NCBI RefSeq assembly: GCF_000009765.2
Contig: NC_003155.5
Span: forward strand, 7,378,001 to 7,442,000
DNA length: 64,000 nt
Direction: 5' to 3'
Origin: Streptomyces avermitilis MA-4680 = NBRC 14893
GTDB lineage: Bacteria > Actinomycetota > Actinomycetes > Streptomycetales > Streptomycetaceae
Of this stretch, positions 1 to 7,776 are shown one piece after another; positions within the stretch are counted from its first letter, which is position 1; each line of letters opens with the position of its first letter. The notes beneath the pieces were generated by a model. The model made no database searches. It was not told the origin of the DNA and saw only the letters and a list, made by a program, of their open reading frames with translations. A program made the position numbers and the translations under genes.

Positions 1-20
1 GTGCGGGAGGAAAGCTACGC

Positions 21-488
21 ATGAGCGCGGCGTACGAGGTGCGGGTCGCGGAGGGTACTGCCGACCGTGAGGCGTGCTTCGCGGTCCGCAAGGAGGTCTT
101 CGTCGTCGAGCAGCGCGTCCCGCAGGACATCGAGTACGACGCGTACGACGCCGGAGCCGTGCATGTGCTGGCGGTCCGGGACGACGGGGTGCCGCTCGGC
201 ACCGGGCGGCTGCTGCACGGGGAGGCGGCCGCCGCCAAGACCGACGGCGACCTCACCGTGGGCTCCCTCGGGCGGCTCGCCGTGACGCAGGACGCGCGCG
301 GCCTGGGTGTCGGCGCGGCGCTGGTCCGCGCCATCGAGGACGCGGCACGCGCGCGTGGCCTCGCGGCGGTCGACCTGCACGCCCAGACCCACGCCCTCGG
401 TTTCTACGAGCGGCTGGGGTACGTGGTGTACGGACCGGAGTTCCTCGAGGCGGGGATACCGCATCGGGCGATGCGGCGCACGCTGTAA
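21..488 (+). CDS. GNAT family N-acetyltransferase (ElaA-like)
   Basis: Predicted cytosolic N-acetyltransferase of 155 aa that would move an acetyl group from acetyl-CoA to an unidentified amine. The N-terminal part has RKEVFVVEQRVP (residues 23-34), typical of ElaA-type proteins. The acetyl-CoA loop reads GRLAVTQDARGLGVGAAL (84-101) and is followed by the FYERLGY strand motif. ATG at 21 has ggaggaaa at 6-13 as ribosome binding site. The antiporter gene starts 58 bp downstream on the same strand, so co-transcription is possible. The acceptor substrate cannot be told from sequence. Confidence 0.9.
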   Translation: MSAAYEVRVAEGTADREACFAVRKEVFVVEQRVPQDIEYDAYDAGAVHVLAVRDDGVPLGTGRLLHGEAAAAKTDGDLTVGSLGRLAVTQDARGLGVGAALVRAIEDAARARGLAAVDLHAQTHALGFYERLGYVVYGPEFLEAGIPHRAMRRTL

Positions 489-546
489 GGAAACCGCCCG
501 TGGCACGCTGGACGTCTGGCCTTTCTTGATCGCCTAGACCGCCGGA

Positions 547-2142
547 GTGCTGACCGTGGATCAGTTGGCCCTGTTGTTCGTGCTTCTCCTCGGGGCCGTG
601 GTGAGTGTCCCGGTGGGAGACCGGTTCGGGCTGCCCGCGCCGGTGCTGATGACGCTGCTCGGGATCGGCCTCGCCGTGGCGGACTTCGTGCCGAACGTGG
701 ACATCCCGCCCGATCTGATCCTTCCCGCGCTGCTGCCGCCGCTGCTCTACGCCGCGGTGCGGCGGACGTCGTGGAGACAGTTCACCGCCAACAAGCGCCC
801 GATCTTCCTGCTGGCTGTGGCGCTGGTGTTCGTCACCACGGCGGTCGTGGCGCTCGTCGCCGGCGCGATCGTGCCGGGGCTGCCGATCGCGGCCGCCGTG
901 GCGCTCGGTGCGCTGGTCGCGCCGCCCGACCCGGTCGCGGCGACCGCCGTCGCGGGGCAGCTGGGGCTGCCGCGGCGACTGGTGTCGATCCTGGAGGGCG
1001 AGGGGCTCTTCAACGACGTCACGGCGATCGTTCTCTACCACGTCGCGATCGCCGCCGCCGTCAGCGGAACGTTCTCCCTGCCGAACGCCGTGCTCGACCT
1101 GGTGCTGTCCGCCGTGGTCGCGGTCGCCGTCGGGCTCGCGCTCGGCTGGGCCGCGAACAGGCTGATGGACCTGCTCGACGACGTCACGCTGCAGATCGGT
1201 CTGACGCTGCTGGTGCCGTACGCGTCGTACGTCCTGGCCGAGGAACTGCACGGGTCCGGGGTGCTCGCGGTGCTCACCACCGCGCTGTTCCTCGCGGAGT
1301 ACGCCACCGACGCGGACGACGTGATGACACGGCTCGCCGGGCACACGTTCTGGAACGTGGTGGACACCCTCGTCACCGGTGTCGCGTTCGGGCTGATCGG
1401 GCTCGAACTGCACAACGCCCTCAGGACGGCGTCCGGGCGGTGGGGCGAGATGCTGGGCTGGGCGGCGGCGATCGTGGCCGTGGTGGTGCTCGTACGGCTG
1501 GCGTATCTGCTGCCGGCGACCTGGCTGACCAAACGGCTGCACGCGAAACGGGACTACGACGAGGAGATCCCGACCTCGTGGCGCGAGACCGTCGTGATGT
1601 GGTGGGCCGGGATGCGGGGGGTGGCGTCCGCGGCCCTGGCGCTGGCCATTCCGCTGAAGATGGACGACGGGTCGCCGTTTCCGGACCGGGACGAGATCGT
1701 CTTCATCGCGTTCGGAGTGATCATGGGGACACTGGTGTTGCAGGGGCTGACGCTGCCGTGGCTGGTGAAGAGGCTGGGGGTGCGGGCCGACACGGGGAGC
1801 GAGAAGGCGTTCGAGAAGGCGTTGGCCATTCGGGCGGCGAAGGCGGCGAAGCGGCGGCTGCGGGAGATCGAGGACGTGGAGGAGTTGCCGGAGGAGCTGT
1901 CCGAGCAGTTGTTGCGGCGGGCGTTCGACATCGGGGCGCGGATCAGTCCTGATCTGGGGGACGAGGAGCGGCGGGAGGCGCACGAGCAGCGGGTCCGGCG
2001 GATGAAGAGGGTGCGGCGGATTCAGGGGGAGATGATGAGTGCGGCGCGGCATGAGGTGCTGGCCGCGCGGAGCGAGCCGGGGGCGGATCCGGAGATTGTG
2101 GACCGGGTGTTGCGGCATCTGGATGTGCGGAGTTTGCGTTGA
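547..2142 (+). CDS. Na+/H+ antiporter, CPA1 (NhaP/NHE) family
   Basis: Membrane cation/proton antiporter of 531 aa that would exchange Na+ (or K+) for H+. About eleven or twelve hydrophobic segments fill residues 1-420. The family motifs APPDPVAATAVAGQLGLP and EGEGLFNDVTAIVLY are present, with the Asp residues expected to bind the cation. After residue ~420 there is a charged cytosolic tail of about 110 aa rich in Glu and Arg (EDVEELPEELSEQLLRRA), probably regulatory. The start is GTG at 547; a gag/cggag stretch just upstream is a weak ribosome binding site. Ion specificity is not deducible. Confidence 0.93.
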   Translation: MLTVDQLALLFVLLLGAVVSVPVGDRFGLPAPVLMTLLGIGLAVADFVPNVDIPPDLILPALLPPLLYAAVRRTSWRQFTANKRPIFLLAVALVFVTTAVVALVAGAIVPGLPIAAAVALGALVAPPDPVAATAVAGQLGLPRRLVSILEGEGLFNDVTAIVLYHVAIAAAVSGTFSLPNAVLDLVLSAVVAVAVGLALGWAANRLMDLLDDVTLQIGLTLLVPYASYVLAEELHGSGVLAVLTTALFLAEYATDADDVMTRLAGHTFWNVVDTLVTGVAFGLIGLELHNALRTASGRWGEMLGWAAAIVAVVVLVRLAYLLPATWLTKRLHAKRDYDEEIPTSWRETVVMWWAGMRGVASAALALAIPLKMDDGSPFPDRDEIVFIAFGVIMGTLVLQGLTLPWLVKRLGVRADTGSEKAFEKALAIRAAKAAKRRLREIEDVEELPEELSEQLLRRAFDIGARISPDLGDEERREAHEQRVRRMKRVRRIQGEMMSAARHEVLAARSEPGADPEIVDRVLRHLDVRSLR

Positions 2143-2344
2143 AGTGTGTTCTCCCACCCGCGCACCGCCCGCTTCCAGCCGGTTGACAGGTGCGGGTCTC
2201 CCGTGGGGGGTGCGGCGGCGACTGCGGGTCGTGGGGGGAGTGGGCGGTGGTGTTCGTTGTGGGATGTGGCTCGGGGGCGGGGCGTCGTTGTGGCGTGTGT
2301 GTGGCGGGGGTGTAACTCCGAGGGCGGTTTTCGGGGGTGCTTTG

Positions 2345-2350
2345 TACGAT
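2345..2350 (+). promoter_or_regulatory. -10-like hexamer TACGAT before SDR gene
   Basis: TACGAT matches the TAnnnT form of the Streptomyces vegetative -10 element and lies 6 nt before the ATG at 2357. Such spacing predicts a leaderless or nearly leaderless transcript, in line with the lack of a Shine-Dalgarno sequence before this ATG. No convincing -35 is seen. Confidence 0.45.
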
Positions 2351-2356
2351 TCGGTG

Positions 2357-3097
2357 ATGACTCGCAACGTGGTGATCAGCGGTGGTGGTACGGGGATCGG
2401 GCTCGCGGCGGCCCGGGCTTTTGCCGGGGACGGGGACCAGGTGCTGCTGCTCGGGCGGCGGGCGGACGTGTTGGAGAAGGCGGAGGTGCCGGGCGCGCTC
2501 ACCTACGCGGCCGACCTGAGTGATCCGCACGGCGTGCGCGGGGTCGCGGAGTTCGTCGCGGCCGAGTTCGGCACCGTCGATGTGCTCGTCCACAGTGCCG
2601 GAGGGGCCGGGAATCTGGAGCCCAGGACGGAGACCGACGACCCGCTCGAAGCCGTCGCCCACAACTGGACCGTGAACTTCCGGCTCAACGTGCTGACCGC
2701 CGCGCTGCTCACGGAGGCGTTGCGGGAGCGGCTCGCCTCGCCGGGCGGGCGGCTGCTGTTCCTCAGCTCCATCGCCGCCTACCGGGGGTCCGGGAGCGGG
2801 GCGTACGCGGCGGCCAAGGCCGCGCTGCATCCGTACGCCTTCGATCTGGCGCGGGAGTTGGGGCCGCGGGGCGTCACCGTGAACGTGGTGGCGCCCGGGT
2901 ATGTCGAGGACACCGGGTTCTTCGGCGGGGAGATCGAGCAGGCGCGGCGTGAGCGGCTCGTCGCCGAGACCTCGACCGGCCGCGCGGGTACGCCCGGCGA
3001 CATCGCCGCGACACTGCACTGGCTGGCGTCACCGGGCGCCGCGCACATCACCGCACAGGTGATCCAGGTCAACGGAGGAGCGGAACGCGGGCATTGA
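2357..3097 (+). CDS. SDR family NAD(P)-dependent oxidoreductase
   Basis: Short-chain dehydrogenase/reductase of 246 aa; reaction and substrate unknown. The Rossmann nucleotide site is GGGTGIGLAAARAF near the N-terminus. Ser of the LFLSSIAAYRGSGSG strand and the YAAAKAALH (YxxxK) motif form the usual catalytic set, and PGYVEDTGFF follows as in classical SDRs. The frame is open for another 106 codons upstream, but that stretch lacks the family fold and has odd composition, so ATG 2357 was chosen; it has a -10-like hexamer just upstream instead of a ribosome binding site. The gene stands alone between the antiporter gene and a convergent mscS-like gene. Confidence 0.92.
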   Translation: MTRNVVISGGGTGIGLAAARAFAGDGDQVLLLGRRADVLEKAEVPGALTYAADLSDPHGVRGVAEFVAAEFGTVDVLVHSAGGAGNLEPRTETDDPLEAVAHNWTVNFRLNVLTAALLTEALRERLASPGGRLLFLSSIAAYRGSGSGAYAAAKAALHPYAFDLARELGPRGVTVNVVAPGYVEDTGFFGGEIEQARRERLVAETSTGRAGTPGDIAATLHWLASPGAAHITAQVIQVNGGAERGH

Positions 3098-3156
3098 GCG
3101 CACCGGACTGCCCGCGGCCCGTCCCTCCGTGGACCTCCGTCCCTCCGTTGTCCTTT

Positions 3157-3198
3157 GACTGCCGACTGCCGACTGCCGACTGCCGACTGCTGACTGCT
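3157..3198. repeat. Heptanucleotide tandem repeat, six copies
   Basis: Six head-to-tail copies of a 7-bp unit, four of gactgcc and two of gactgct, lie between the convergent SDR and MscS-type genes. A unit length that is not a multiple of three fits non-coding DNA. Just upstream tccctccgt also recurs twice. The array looks like a simple-sequence (VNTR-type) tract. Confidence 0.9.
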
Positions 3199-3220
3199 GA
3201 CCTCGGGCCGCTGCCCGCGG

Positions 3221-4324
3221 TCAGCCCCGGCCCGTTCTCGGCGGCTCGAAGGCCCGGTGGGCCACGCCGTCCCGGGACGCGGTCCTGCCCGGCGGCACGA
3301 CCGCGTCCGCCGTGTTGACGCGCGGCAGCGCGTAGGGGTGCTGCTCCGTCAGCCAACGGACCATCTGTTCACGGACCGTGACGCGCACCGTCCAGATGTC
3401 GTCCGCGTCCTTCGCGGTCACCAGGGCGCGCACCTGAATGGTGGTGGGTGTCGTGTCCGTGACCGCCAGGCCGTAGTCGCGGCCGTCCCAGGCCGGGCAC
3501 TCGCGCACGATGTCCTGGAGCTTCTTGCGCATCTCCTCGACGGGCGTGGAGTGGTCGACGTGGAAGAAGACGGTGCCGGTCATCTGGGCGCTGCCCCGCG
3601 ACCAGTTCTCGAAGGGCTGGGCGGTGAAGTACGAGACCGGCATCGTGATCCGGCGCTCGTCCCACGTCCGTACGGTCAGGAATGTCAGCGTGATCTCGTC
3701 GACCGTGCCCCACTCGCCGTCCACCACGACCGTGTCACCGAGCCGCACCATGTCGCCGAACGCGATCTGCAGTCCGGCGAAGAGATTGGCGAGCGTGGAC
3801 TGGGCGGCGACACCGGCGACGATGCCCAGGATGCCGGCCGAGGCCAGCAGCGAGGCGCCGGCCGCCCGCATCGCCGGGAAGGTGAGCAGCATCGCGGCGA
3901 CGGCCACCACGCCCACGATGGCGGAGACCACCCGCTGGATCAGCGACACCTGGGTGCGCACGCGGCGGACCCGGGCGGGATCGCGGTGGGCGGCCGCGTA
4001 GCGCCAGTACGAGGTCTCGACGATCGCCGCAGCGATGCGGACCACCAGCCAGGCCGTCGAGCCGATGAGGACGAGCGTCAGAGCCCGGCCTATGCCGATC
4101 CGGTGGTCCTCCAGCAGCTTCGCCTGGTCGTACGACCCTCTGAACAGGGCCGAGCACAGCACGAGCTGGAACGGCACGCCGCCGCGGCGCAGCAGGCCCC
4201 ACAGGGGAGTCTCATGGTGTCGGCCGTCGGCCCGTCGCAACAGCTGGTCGACGGCCCAGCCGACGACCAGCGTGAGTACGAGCGAGCCGCCGACGACGAT
4301 CAGCGGTCGCAGTACGTTCTCCAT
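3221..4324 (-). CDS. Mechanosensitive ion channel, MscS family
   Basis: Inner-membrane channel of 367 aa expected to open on hypo-osmotic stretch. The N-terminus holds hydrophobic segments (about residues 8-26, 75-95 and 128-150), then the pore-lining helix with AGVAAQSTLANLFAGLQIAF. The MscS beta domain follows with DMVRLGDTVVVDGEWGTVDE and ITLTFLTVRTWDERRITMP. The C-terminal alpha/beta domain ends in a short Arg/Pro-rich tail. On this strand a TACGTT hexamer lies exactly 7 nt before the ATG, so the mRNA may be leaderless. It is divergent from the gene at 4444. Confidence 0.93.
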   Translation of the reverse strand: MENVLRPLIVVGGSLVLTLVVGWAVDQLLRRADGRHHETPLWGLLRRGGVPFQLVLCSALFRGSYDQAKLLEDHRIGIGRALTLVLIGSTAWLVVRIAAAIVETSYWRYAAAHRDPARVRRVRTQVSLIQRVVSAIVGVVAVAAMLLTFPAMRAAGASLLASAGILGIVAGVAAQSTLANLFAGLQIAFGDMVRLGDTVVVDGEWGTVDEITLTFLTVRTWDERRITMPVSYFTAQPFENWSRGSAQMTGTVFFHVDHSTPVEEMRKKLQDIVRECPAWDGRDYGLAVTDTTPTTIQVRALVTAKDADDIWTVRVTVREQMVRWLTEQHPYALPRVNTADAVVPPGRTASRDGVAHRAFEPPRTGRG

Positions 4325-4331
4325 GCCTGCG

Positions 4332-4337
4332 AACGTA
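4332..4337 (-). promoter_or_regulatory. -10-like hexamer TACGTT before mscS-like gene
   Basis: Read on the minus strand the sequence is TACGTT, a TAnnnT -10 match, separated by 7 nt from the ATG at 4324. There is no Shine-Dalgarno sequence, which supports a leaderless transcript. Confidence 0.5.
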
Positions 4338-4443
4338 ACCGGCCTGGCGGCCTCATGAACCTGTTTACTCTGCCCGGTCCGGGGTATCGCCGCAGGCCGG
4401 GTCGTCCGTCCGGGGTGCCGGTCCGGGCTGGCACCATGGCCTC

Positions 4444-5013
4444 ATGAACATCATGCTCTTTCACTCGACCTACGGGTTGCGGCCCGCGGTGCGCGCCGCG
4501 GCGGACCGGTTGCGCGCCGCGGGACACGAGGTGTGGACGCCCGACCTCCTCGAGGGGCGCACCTTCGAGACCGTGGAGGAGGGCATGGCTTTCTGCGACG
4601 GGATCGGCAAGGACGAGCTGCTCAAGCGCGCGGTCCTGGCCGCCGCGCCCTACTCGGAGCGTGGCCTGGTGTACGCGGGCTTCTCGCTGGGCGCCTCCAT
4701 CGCCCAGACCCTGGCGCTCGGCGACGAGAAGGCCCGCGGGCTGCTGCTCCTGCACGGCACGTCGGACATCGCCGAGAGCGCGTCGGTGGACGAGCTGCCG
4801 GTCCAGCTGCATGTCGCCGAGCCCGACGCGTTCGAGACGGACGACTGGCTGGGCGCCTGGTACCTGCAGCTGCGGAGAGCCGGGGCCGACGTGGAGGTCT
4901 ATCGGTACGCGGGTGCCGGGCACCTCTACACCGACCCCGACCTGCCCGACTACGACGCGGAGGCGGCCGAGGCCACCTGGAAGGTGGCGCTCGGCTTCCT
5001 CGACAGCCTCTAG
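4444..5013 (+). CDS. Dienelactone hydrolase family protein
   Basis: Cytosolic alpha/beta-hydrolase-fold protein of 189 aa resembling dienelactone hydrolases. The nucleophile elbow reads GFSLGAS (about residues 75-81), so the nucleophile is Ser, whereas classical dienelactone hydrolases use Cys. The late His is in GAGHLYTDPDLPDY and an acidic partner precedes it. The true substrate is therefore open; carboxyl ester or lactone hydrolysis is the family expectation. ATG 4444 follows a CACCAT hexamer by 6 nt (leaderless type). The stop is followed at once by an 18-bp tandem repeat array. Confidence 0.87.
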   Translation: MNIMLFHSTYGLRPAVRAAADRLRAAGHEVWTPDLLEGRTFETVEEGMAFCDGIGKDELLKRAVLAAAPYSERGLVYAGFSLGASIAQTLALGDEKARGLLLLHGTSDIAESASVDELPVQLHVAEPDAFETDDWLGAWYLQLRRAGADVEVYRYAGAGHLYTDPDLPDYDAEAAEATWKVALGFLDSL

Positions 5014-5014
5014 A

Positions 5015-5113
5015 CGGACGTCATAGATGTAGCGGATGTCACAGACGTAGCGGACGTCGCGAATGTAGCGGACGTCACAGACGTAGCGGACGTCGCGCAT
5101 GTAGCGGACGTCA
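5015..5113. repeat. 18-bp tandem repeat array between convergent genes
   Basis: Five and a half units of 18 bp, each made of two 9-mers of the type cggacgtcA/G and cagacgtag or cgaatgtag. Units alternate so that a 36-bp super-repeat is nearly perfect over 5051-5104. Each unit contains the palindrome gacgtc. The array fills the whole gap between the stop codons of the hydrolase gene and the phosphatase gene and runs into the stop codon of the latter. Confidence 0.92.
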
Positions 5114-6772
5114 CACCGGATCGTACGTCCGCTCCACCTTCTGCGTGCCGCTGCGCGTGCGGTACGAGCGGGCCCAGGACGAGGTCGCGTTCGGGTCCGT
5201 GCGGTCGGAGAGCACGTAGTAGTCCATCTGCGCGCGGTCGGCGGTGATGTCCAGGACGCCGTAGCCGTGCCGGTCGGTGTCGACCCAGTGGACGTGCCGG
5301 TTGGCGGCGCGGATGAGCGGCGCGGCCACGGCCGAGACGGTGCCCTCGGGGACCTTGACGATGTCGTCGAGGTTGTCGGAGGTGACCGACGTGACCACGA
5401 ACTCGGTGCCGGCCGACGCGGACAGCGGGTACGTACCGGCGTCGAACGGCACGTCGTTGGCCCACGCCATGTGGATGTCGCCGGTCAGGAAGACCGTGTT
5501 GCGGATCGCGTTGTTCCGCAGGTGGGCGAGGAGTTCACGGCGGTCGTCCGTGTAGCCGTCCCACTGGTCGGTGTTGAGGGCGATGCCCTCCTGCGGCAGC
5601 CCGAGCAGCTTGGCGAGCGGCTTGAAGAGGTCGGCGGAGAGCTCACCGATGGCGAACGGCGAGATCATCACCGAGTTGCCGACCAGCCGCCAGGTGGTGT
5701 CGGACGCCTTGAGCCCCGCCTTCAGCCAGTCGAGCTGGACCCGGCCCGTGAGCGTACGCTCCGGGTCGTCGACCGTGCCGCTGCCCGTGGACGCCTGCTG
5801 CGAGCGGAAGGACCGCAGGTCGAGCAGCGAGAGGTCGGCGAGCTTGCCGAAGCGCAGCCGCCGGTAGGTGGTCCCCTCGATCGCCGGGCGGACCGGCATC
5901 CACTCGAAGTAGGCCTGTTTCGCGGCGGCCTGACGTGCCGTCCAGGTGCCCTCGGCGCCCTCGGTGTGGTTCCCCGCGCCGCCCGACCACGCGTTGTCGG
6001 CGAACTCGTGGTCGTCCCAGATCGCGACGACCGGCGCCTTGTGATGCAGGGCCTGGAGGTCCGGGTCCGTCTTGTAACGGCCGTGCCGGGTGCGGTAGTC
6101 GGCGAGGGTGAGGATCTCGTTGGCGGGGGCGTGCGGGCGTACGACCTTGCCGCGGGCCGCGTACTCGCCGGACTTGTACTCGTAGATGTAGTCGCCCAGA
6201 TGCAGCCAGGCGTCCAGGTCGCCGCGCGCGGCCAGGTGGCGGTACGGGGAGAAGTAGCCGGCCTCCCAGTTGGCGCACGAGACCACGCCGAAGCGCAGAC
6301 CGGCCACGCCCGCGTCGGCGGCCGGGGCGGTGCGGGTGCGGGCGACGGGCGAGTCGGTGCCGCCGGCCGAGAAGCGGAAGAAGTAGTCCGTGGCCGGCTG
6401 GAGGCCGCGGATGTCCGCCTTGACGGTGTGGTCGGAGGCGGCGGTCGCGGTGGTGGAGCCCTTGGCGACGATCGCGGTGAACGTCTTGTCCTTGGCCACC
6501 GTCCAGCTCACCTCGGTGTCGGGGCCGAGCCCGGAGCCGGGTATCGCCTCGGCGGTGGGCGTCACCCGGGTCCACAGCAGGATGCCGTCGGGGAGCGGGT
6601 CGCCGGAGGCCACGCCGTGCAGGAAGGCGGGGGTCTCGGTGGCCGCGCGGGCGGGCAGTGCGGCGGCGAGCGGCCCGGCCAGGACGGCGGTGGCGGCCGC
6701 GGCCTTGACGACCGTACGGCGGCGCGGCGAGAACGTATGGGCGGTGTCGGATGATCTGTGTCGACTGGTCAC
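5111..6772 (-). CDS. phoD: Alkaline phosphatase D (PhoD), Tat-exported
   Basis: Secreted phosphodiesterase/alkaline phosphatase of 553 aa that releases phosphate from organic phosphate esters outside the cell. The N-terminus has a twin-arginine signal, SPRRRTVVKAAAATAVLAG, with a likely cut after LPARA. A PhoD N-terminal beta domain (GVASGDPLPDGILLWTRVTP) is followed by the metallophosphatase core with VSCANWEAGYF, LHLGDYIYEY, IWDDHEFADN and LTGDIHMAW, which hold the metal ligands. The start is GTG at 6772. A TAACCT hexamer sits 8 nt before it, and upstream lie a 12-bp palindrome and a PHO-box-like heptamer, so phosphate control is likely. Confidence 0.95.
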   Translation of the reverse strand: MTSRHRSSDTAHTFSPRRRTVVKAAAATAVLAGPLAAALPARAATETPAFLHGVASGDPLPDGILLWTRVTPTAEAIPGSGLGPDTEVSWTVAKDKTFTAIVAKGSTTATAASDHTVKADIRGLQPATDYFFRFSAGGTDSPVARTRTAPAADAGVAGLRFGVVSCANWEAGYFSPYRHLAARGDLDAWLHLGDYIYEYKSGEYAARGKVVRPHAPANEILTLADYRTRHGRYKTDPDLQALHHKAPVVAIWDDHEFADNAWSGGAGNHTEGAEGTWTARQAAAKQAYFEWMPVRPAIEGTTYRRLRFGKLADLSLLDLRSFRSQQASTGSGTVDDPERTLTGRVQLDWLKAGLKASDTTWRLVGNSVMISPFAIGELSADLFKPLAKLLGLPQEGIALNTDQWDGYTDDRRELLAHLRNNAIRNTVFLTGDIHMAWANDVPFDAGTYPLSASAGTEFVVTSVTSDNLDDIVKVPEGTVSAVAAPLIRAANRHVHWVDTDRHGYGVLDITADRAQMDYYVLSDRTDPNATSSWARSYRTRSGTQKVERTYDPV

Positions 6773-6780
6773 GAGCGATC

Positions 6781-6817
6781 AGGTTACTGATCAGTATGAG
6801 CGAAGAGCGGGTGAACT
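6781..6817 (-). promoter_or_regulatory. Candidate phoD promoter with palindrome and PHO-box-like unit
   Basis: On the minus strand, TAACCT (plus 6781-6786) fits a -10 element 8 nt before the GTG. It partly overlaps the perfect palindrome TACTGATCAGTA (6785-6796). About 19 bp further upstream GTTCACCCGCT (plus 6806-6816) resembles one unit of the PhoP direct repeat and would cover the -35 position; an adjacent 11-nt unit is only weakly similar. The same bases form one arm of the hairpin at 6801-6840. Confidence 0.4.
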
Positions 6818-6840
6818 CGTAAAAGTTCGCCCGCTCTTCG
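6801..6840 (-). terminator. Terminator hairpin of the DsbA-like gene
   Basis: Arms of 17 bp (6801-6817 and 6824-6840) with one mismatch and a 6-nt loop. It lies 30 bp past the stop codon of the minus-strand gene at 6871-7710 and before phoD, so it should end that transcript. Confidence 0.85.
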
Positions 6841-6870
6841 TTCGTCAGCCGCCCAAAAAGGCGCCGTGGC

Positions 6871-7710
6871 TCAGGCCTTGAGCGCCTTGTCGATCGCCGT
6901 CGTGTACTCGGCCACCGACATCGGCGCGTTCTGGCCGTCGGAGCCGGTGAGCTTCTTGCCGTCCATCTTCAGGGTCGGTGTGCCGGTCACGCCGCTCTTG
7001 TCGAACTTCTGCGACATGACCAGCGCCCACTTGTCGTAGGTGCCGCCCGTCACGGCCTTCTGGAACGCCTTGTTGTTCTTCAGGGCGTCCACCGTGTTCG
7101 CGACCTTGATCAGGTAGTCGTCGCTCTTGAACTTGTCGTCGGTCTCGTCCGGGTGCCACTTCGTCGAGTACAGGGCGGTCTTGTACTCGAGGAACGCCTC
7201 GGGGCTCACGTTCAGCGCGGCGCCCAGAGCGCTGAGCGCGTTCTTGGAGCCCTCGCCCTGGTCGCTGTTGTCGATGAACGTGGCACCGATGTACTGGACC
7301 TTGTACGTGCCGTCCGCGATGGCCTTGTCCACGGTCGAGCCGACGGTCTGCTCGAACTGGGCGCAGACCGGGCAGCGCGAGTCCTCGTACAGCTCCAGCG
7401 TCTTCTTGGCGTCGGCCTTGCCGAAGACGACCGTGGTGCCGTTCGTGCCCGTGGTGTTGGCCGGCTTGACGAGCTTGTCGTTCTTGGCGGCCTCCCAGTA
7501 ACCGGGCTTGTTGTTCTGGACGACGAAGTAGCCGATGCCGCCGGCGACGGCCAGGACGGCGACGAGGGAGCCGGCGACCATGCCCTGCCGCTTGACTTTG
7601 TCGCGCTTGGCCTGGCGCTTGACTTTGTCGCGCTTGGCCTGGCGCTCGCGCTCGACGCGCAGCCGCTCACGGGCCGCCGTCTTCGCCGCCTGGCTGTTCC
7701 GCTTGCTCAT
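6871..7710 (-). CDS. Membrane-anchored DsbA-like thiol-disulfide protein
   Basis: Protein of 279 aa with a basic cytosolic N-terminus, one membrane segment (GMVAGSLVAVLAVAGGIGYF) and an outward-facing thioredoxin-fold domain of the DsbA type. The redox motif is CPVC in DSRCPVCAQFE, and the cis-proline loop is seen as GVTGTPTLKM. It would form or repair disulfides in exported proteins. ATG 7710 was preferred to the one at 7725 because it has ggag 9 nt upstream. Residues about 26-43 hold the direct repeat QAKRDKVKR twice, from a perfect 27-bp DNA duplication. A paralog lies at 46766-47542. Confidence 0.9.
   Translation of the reverse strand: MSKRNSQAAKTAARERLRVERERQAKRDKVKRQAKRDKVKRQGMVAGSLVAVLAVAGGIGYFVVQNNKPGYWEAAKNDKLVKPANTTGTNGTTVVFGKADAKKTLELYEDSRCPVCAQFEQTVGSTVDKAIADGTYKVQYIGATFIDNSDQGEGSKNALSALGAALNVSPEAFLEYKTALYSTKWHPDETDDKFKSDDYLIKVANTVDALKNNKAFQKAVTGGTYDKWALVMSQKFDKSGVTGTPTLKMDGKKLTGSDGQNAPMSVAEYTTAIDKALKA
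7589..7642 (-). repeat. Perfect 27-bp in-frame duplication
   Basis: Two identical adjacent 27-bp copies (7589-7615 and 7616-7642) inside the DsbA-like gene, each coding for nine residues of the basic N-terminal tail. Perfect identity points to a recent slippage event. Confidence 0.9.
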
Positions 7711-7776
7711 AGTGGTGATCTCCATGTGGGACGCGCACAGGTCGTACGCGGGATACGTATGGGGGACTGCTGTCGC

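Noticed and set aside
2183..2188. TTGACA as -35 of the SDR gene
   Set aside because: A perfect -35 hexamer but no -10 element 16-19 bp downstream; the -10-like TACGAT at 2345 is far away.
253..2502. 749-codon open frame on the minus strand across the antiporter gene
   Set aside because: Mirror of a G+C-rich gene; Pro/Arg/His-rich with no family features, and the plus strand carries a clear antiporter.
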